The position numbers were made by a program, and so were the translations under genes. Below are positions 14,697 to 17,566 of a stretch of DNA of 17,566 nt, one piece after another. The notes under the pieces are model-generated. The model searched no databases and was not told the DNA's origin. It saw only the letters and a list, made by a program, of their open reading frames with translations. The DNA comes from Nitrolancea sp040255925. Lineage in GTDB: Bacteria; Chloroflexota; Chloroflexia; Thermomicrobiales; Thermomicrobiaceae. The DNA is taken from assembly GCA_040255925.1 (NCBI GenBank), contig JBDZVX010000053.1, positions 1 through 17,566 of the forward strand, in the 5' to 3' direction. Positions within the stretch are counted from its first letter, which is position 1; every line of letters begins with the position of its first letter.

Positions 14697-16595
14697 TTAG
14701 CGATTGGCGATGATGCGGATCCCAATGTTGAGCAGGACGAGCGCGCCCACAACGAACCCGACGATACCGGCGATCCACGGCAGCCATGACCACTCGGCCA
14801 CCAACGCGCAGGGGCCTCGGGTAGCGCCGGGCAACGGGCCACAGAGCCACGGCCAAGGGCGGACCGTCACCGCCAACTGCTGGGCGATCGCGGTGTCATC
14901 GGTGACCTGCTGACCGTGGCTCGCATAGGTCGCCTGGAGGATCAGCTTGTAGGGAACCGAGACGGCGCCATCATCGCCGCGCGGAACTGACTCGATGGCA
15001 TCCCCGGCCGAGGCCGGGAAGTGGACGGTCAGCACCCCGTTCTCGTCCAGTGCTTTCGCCGGGTCGAGCTTCACGGTCTCCTCCGGTCCCCCGTTCGGTG
15101 GCTGAACGATCAGCACTAGCCCCTCGACGACACGCGGATCGACGCGTCCGCCATCCAGGTCGAGCTGCGCGAACGGCACCTTCAGGTGCTCACCTTCTCG
15201 AACGACGAACGACTGGCGTAGATTAAGAAGCTTGAACCCCGGAAAAATCTCGGCGAACAGACTGCCCTCGGTGCCGGCCTTGCCATTCCCGGCAGTGGTG
15301 GCCGTGGCGATCAACCGGTGGTTGCCTGGCTGAAGCGTGAAACGGCCGCAGTAGATGCCGTCCCAAGCGAGGTCATCACCGCTCTCCGCCCGGCGGCCGT
15401 CATCTTGGAGACCGACGGTCCGCTCCCGGCCGGCCTCATCGGTCGCGATCACCTGGACCGCCGCGCTCGGATCGGCCAACGGCTTCGATCCGTCCAGCAA
15501 CTGGGCGCACATCCGGCCCGGACGATCGGCCAGAAAGAGGCCGCCCTTCGGCTCGGTAATCATCAAATGCAGGGACGAGCGCTGGCTTACGGCCACGTAG
15601 GCCTGGGTCCCCGGCGCGCCGCGCACCACGACATTCCAGCGTCCGGACCCGAGCGACGCGTTATCGGCGAGGCCGTAGAACACATAGTGGCGATCATCGA
15701 CATTGTAGCCGGTCAGATTGGCGGCACCGCTCGTGATCTCATTGCCGCCGGGAGTGGTCAACGCGGCGTCGATACCGGCATCCGGCCGCGTCACAACGAC
15801 CGTTAGTCGCTTGATCGTTGGGTCAAGATCGACCGGCACAGTAGCCGTACCATCACCACCGATCGTCACCGGCCGCACCTGTGGCGCCGGATCGGATCGG
15901 TACGCGGCCCAGATATGGAGCACCACTGAAATCAGCTCTTGAGGGGTGTTGGCGCTCATGGCGACACCGCCGAGCTTCGTCGCGATCTCCAGGAAGGGCT
16001 GCACCCAAGGACCGGAACCGAGTGCTACCGCGTGCAGCTTCCAACCACGCGCCGCGAAATCCGGGATGAGCGCCTGGATCTCCTGAAACTGGCGTTCGGT
16101 ATCCGGCTGCGGCTCGCCGTCGGAGATGATGATGCAGCCTGATCCGGCCGGGGCGTTCTGGTCGGCGAGATGCTGGAAAATCGTCGAGACGAGTGCCGCG
16201 GTCGGGGTATTGCCACCCCGCGACCGGTGGTCAAGGTCGGCGGCCCGCTGGCGAAGCCCTTCAATTTCATCCGGCTTGGCCAGGTTGAACGTGCCAACCG
16301 GCGTGACACCATTCGGCCCCTCACCGGCAAAGGCAAAGACACTGAGCACCGAGTTGGACGCGAGATCCGCCAGCAGATCGATAACCGACGGGCCATAGTG
16401 ATCCGGGTCGGTCTGATCCATCGAACCACTGAGGTCCAGGGCGACGCAGCTCGGCTTGGGCGCCTCCGGATCGATGACGGCTTCCGGCGGGGCGGCAGCG
16501 GCCGAGGCCGGCACGATGAGCGGCCAGACGATGCTGATCACCAGCATTGCCTGAACGGCCAGCTGGATGATCGAGCCGGACGGGCGTGTGCGCAT
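14697..16595 (-). CDS. Secreted, membrane-tethered vWA-domain protein, 632 aa
   Basis: The ATG at 16595 has GGAGGAA with 5-6-nt spacing. An N-terminal signal peptide (hydrophobic 10-30, ending PASAAAA) is followed by a von Willebrand factor A domain at about 48-232. Its metal-ion site is complete: DLSGS (D54, S56, S58), the Thr of the GGNTPT loop (127-132) and IISDGEP (D159). The following region (235-590) appears to be several beta-sandwich domains (for example GRWNVVVRG, and RLIATATTAGN after an LQPGNH turn). A single membrane helix at about 606-627 ends in the basic tail RIIANR. The product would be outside the cell, anchored by its C-terminus, and suited to metal-dependent protein or ligand binding. 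It is the first gene of the operon, with a 123-bp gap before the tubulin-like gene in which I see nothing distinctive. Confidence 0.92.
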   Translation of the reverse strand: MRTRPSGSIIQLAVQAMLVISIVWPLIVPASAAAAPPEAVIDPEAPKPSCVALDLSGSMDQTDPDHYGPSVIDLLADLASNSVLSVFAFAGEGPNGVTPVGTFNLAKPDEIEGLRQRAADLDHRSRGGNTPTAALVSTIFQHLADQNAPAGSGCIIISDGEPQPDTERQFQEIQALIPDFAARGWKLHAVALGSGPWVQPFLEIATKLGGVAMSANTPQELISVVLHIWAAYRSDPAPQVRPVTIGGDGTATVPVDLDPTIKRLTVVVTRPDAGIDAALTTPGGNEITSGAANLTGYNVDDRHYVFYGLADNASLGSGRWNVVVRGAPGTQAYVAVSQRSSLHLMITEPKGGLFLADRPGRMCAQLLDGSKPLADPSAAVQVIATDEAGRERTVGLQDDGRRAESGDDLAWDGIYCGRFTLQPGNHRLIATATTAGNGKAGTEGSLFAEIFPGFKLLNLRQSFVVREGEHLKVPFAQLDLDGGRVDPRVVEGLVLIVQPPNGGPEETVKLDPAKALDENGVLTVHFPASAGDAIESVPRGDDGAVSVPYKLILQATYASHGQQVTDDTAIAQQLAVTVRPWPWLCGPLPGATRGPCALVAEWSWLPWIAGIVGFVVGALVLLNIGIRIIANR

Positions 16596-16618
16596 GGGCG
16601 TTCCTCCACGGCTATCAG

Positions 16619-16646
16619 CAGTTCACGATGACCGGGCACCGAACTG
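16619..16646 (-). promoter_or_regulatory. Inverted repeat in the 5' untranslated region of the vWA gene
   Basis: CAGTTC (16619-16624) and GAACTG (16641-16646) form a perfect 6-bp stem around 16 nt, ending about 24 nt upstream of the vWA ATG. It could be an operator or an mRNA hairpin near the ribosome binding site. A 6-bp arm can also arise by chance. Confidence 0.25.
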
Positions 16647-16668
16647 CCCGTCGCTAATAAGAACCGCG

Positions 16669-16726
16669 GAGGAGATGAAGAGATTAAGGGTTTGAGGAGA
16701 TGGTCTCAGTGGATCTTAGAGGAGAT
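16669..16726. repeat. Three GAGGAGAT direct repeats at exact 25-bp intervals
   Basis: The 8-mer begins at 16669, 16694 and 16719, two steps of exactly 25 bp. The third copy continues into the palindrome GAGATCTC and the second into GAGATGGTCTC. They lie 74-131 bp upstream of the vWA start codon. Regular spacing suggests cooperative binding sites for a regulator of the operon. Binding is inferred; the repeats and spacing are seen directly. Confidence 0.55.
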
Positions 16727-16837
16727 CTCAATCTCATTGCCTTCTATGCCCATCAAACCGTAGCCCATCCTGCACGACCGGAAGCCCACTAAACACAAGC
16801 ACGGAGAAAGGATAACGTGCAAGTCATATTTTCATAC

Positions 16838-17478
16838 GTTTCAATCCGCGCGAGCGGAAGTCTCTTTGTGACATTACAGAAGAAGACGATCGACGTGACC
16901 GGCGACAGCGTTTCAATCCGCGCGAGCGGAAGCCTCTTTGTGACCCGCCACCGAACGGATCGGAGGACTATAACGTTCCGCCACCGAGCAGATTCGTTTC
17001 AACCCGCGCGAGCGGAATCCTCTTTGTGACATTCAGACGGTCAGGCTGGCGAGTTCAGCTACGTAATGGTTTCAATCCGCGCGAGCGGAACCCTTTTTGT
17101 GACGAATGCTGCCGATTACTGCTCATCAGGCTCAGATTCTTGTTTCAATCCGCGCGAGCGGAACCCTCTTTGTGACACGACGTTCCCGTAAACAAGTGGT
17201 CGGGCCCATAAAACGGTTTCAATCCGCGCGAGCGGAACCCTCTTTGTGACATGGACTATCTCCGTCCCCTTGGGGAGCGGGTGGAAGTGTTTCAATCCGC
17301 GCGAGCGGAATCCTCTTTGTGACTGGGATCCTGAGACTGGGGACATTGTCCTGTTTCTGGAGTTTCAATCCGCGCGAGCGGAATCCTCTTTGTGACGGTT
17401 GGTCCACGGCTATACCGTGAACGACAAACGCGGCCATGAGGTTGTTTCAATCCGCGCGAGCGGAATCCTCTTTGTGAC
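16838..17478 (-). CRISPR. CRISPR array 2 (right), nine 35-nt repeats, transcribed leftwards
   Basis: Repeats lie at 16838-16872, 16910-16944, 16996-17030, 17069-17103, 17142-17176, 17216-17250, 17289-17323, 17362-17396 and 17444-17478. The eight spacers are 37, 51, 38, 38, 39, 38, 38 and 47 nt. Direction is set by the ATTGAAAC end on the minus strand and the leader on the right. The repeat at 16996 reads GTTGAAAC instead. Variation falls in blocks: the three leader-proximal repeats carry GAATCC, the next three GAACCC, and the oldest GAAGCC or GAAGTC. This is the pattern expected when each new repeat is copied from the one next to the leader. The repeat family is the same as in array 1, so both arrays likely served one Cas system, which is not in this window. 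Confidence 0.98.
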
Positions 17479-17566
17479 CCTGTCTGTTCCTCGCCCAATG
17501 GCCCACAAGCTCTGGTGTCGATTCGGCGCAGACACCGCTAGCTCTAGTGCTCCACTGGGGGTGACT
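17479..17566 (-). promoter_or_regulatory. CRISPR leader of array 2, cut by the window edge
   Basis: Positions 17479-17553 match the leader of array 1 (415-489) at 66 of 75 aligned bases. Similarity fades after that, and the window ends at 17566, so the outer part of the leader is missing. Confidence 0.8.

Larger units (their letters stand above)
16596..16837. promoter_or_regulatory. Upstream region of the vWA operon, also the leader-distal flank of array 2
   Basis: This 242-bp region contains no gene. It should hold the promoter of the vWA-tubulin operon, though no confident -35/-10 pair can be named. It contains a CAGTTC/GAACTG inverted repeat (16619-16646) close to the ribosome binding site and three evenly spaced GAGGAGAT repeats (16669-16726). 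Confidence 0.5.

Noticed and set aside
16817..17498. Short open frames through array 2 encoding repeated peptides such as VSIRASGSLFVT or SQRGFRSRGLK
   Set aside because: They are translations of the CRISPR repeats, without ribosome binding sites.
1..17566. Insertion sequence, transposon ends, tRNA or attachment site marking the cassette
   Set aside because: No transposase, integrase, tRNA-like sequence or terminal inverted repeats were found; the only paired boundaries are the CRISPR arrays and leaders.

Overview
This window is a roughly 15.8 kb block of fourteen genes, all on the minus strand, lying between two CRISPR arrays that point the same way. The organism is a bacterium with high GC. 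A Chloroflexota-like (Thermomicrobia-type) source is my guess from base composition and gene content; no rRNA or other marker is present to confirm it. No cas gene, tRNA, rRNA, transposase or integrase was seen.

Layout, left to right. (1) A six-repeat CRISPR array (1-414) is read leftwards, and its leader begins at 415. (2) A geneless stretch (490-797) holds a thrice-repeated 11-nt motif. (3) Three small genes follow: a candidate cyclic-tetra-adenylate ring nuclease of the AcrIII-1/Crn2 (DUF1874) type (798-1139), an unrecognised 135-aa protein (1202-1609), and a membrane-anchored HExxH zinc-peptidase-like protein (1720-2424). (4) A compact operon (2535-8514, transcribed leftwards) encodes, in order of translation, a radical SAM enzyme, a 276-aa protein with a hydrophobic segment, an 828-aa Clp-type double AAA+ ATPase with an extra N-terminal domain, a double zinc-ribbon membrane protein, a small zinc-ribbon protein and a CAP/SCP-domain protein. 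The last two share one reading frame and are separated only by TAG followed directly by ATG. (5) A 335-bp gap contains a 15-nt palindrome. (6) A second operon (8850-16595, transcribed leftwards) encodes a secreted, membrane-tethered vWA protein, a large divergent tubulin-like protein, a 726-aa two-pass membrane protein, a four-pass membrane protein and a 167-aa unknown. (7) Upstream of the vWA gene are three GAGGAGAT direct repeats exactly 25 bp apart. (8) A nine-repeat CRISPR array (16838-17478) ends with a second copy of the same leader.

Interpretation. The combination of extracellular vWA sensor or adhesion domain, tubulin-like polymer or pseudo-GTPase, membrane scaffold proteins, Clp-like unfoldase, radical SAM modifier, zinc-ribbon proteins and CAP domain looks like one multi-component membrane-associated machine. 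It resembles the AAA+/vWA NTPase-centred conflict or stress systems known in broad outline from bacterial comparative genomics. The exact set is not one I recognise. Its position between two CRISPR arrays, next to a probable cyclic-oligoadenylate ring nuclease, suggests a defence neighbourhood with a type III system elsewhere in the genome. The function of the whole is inference.
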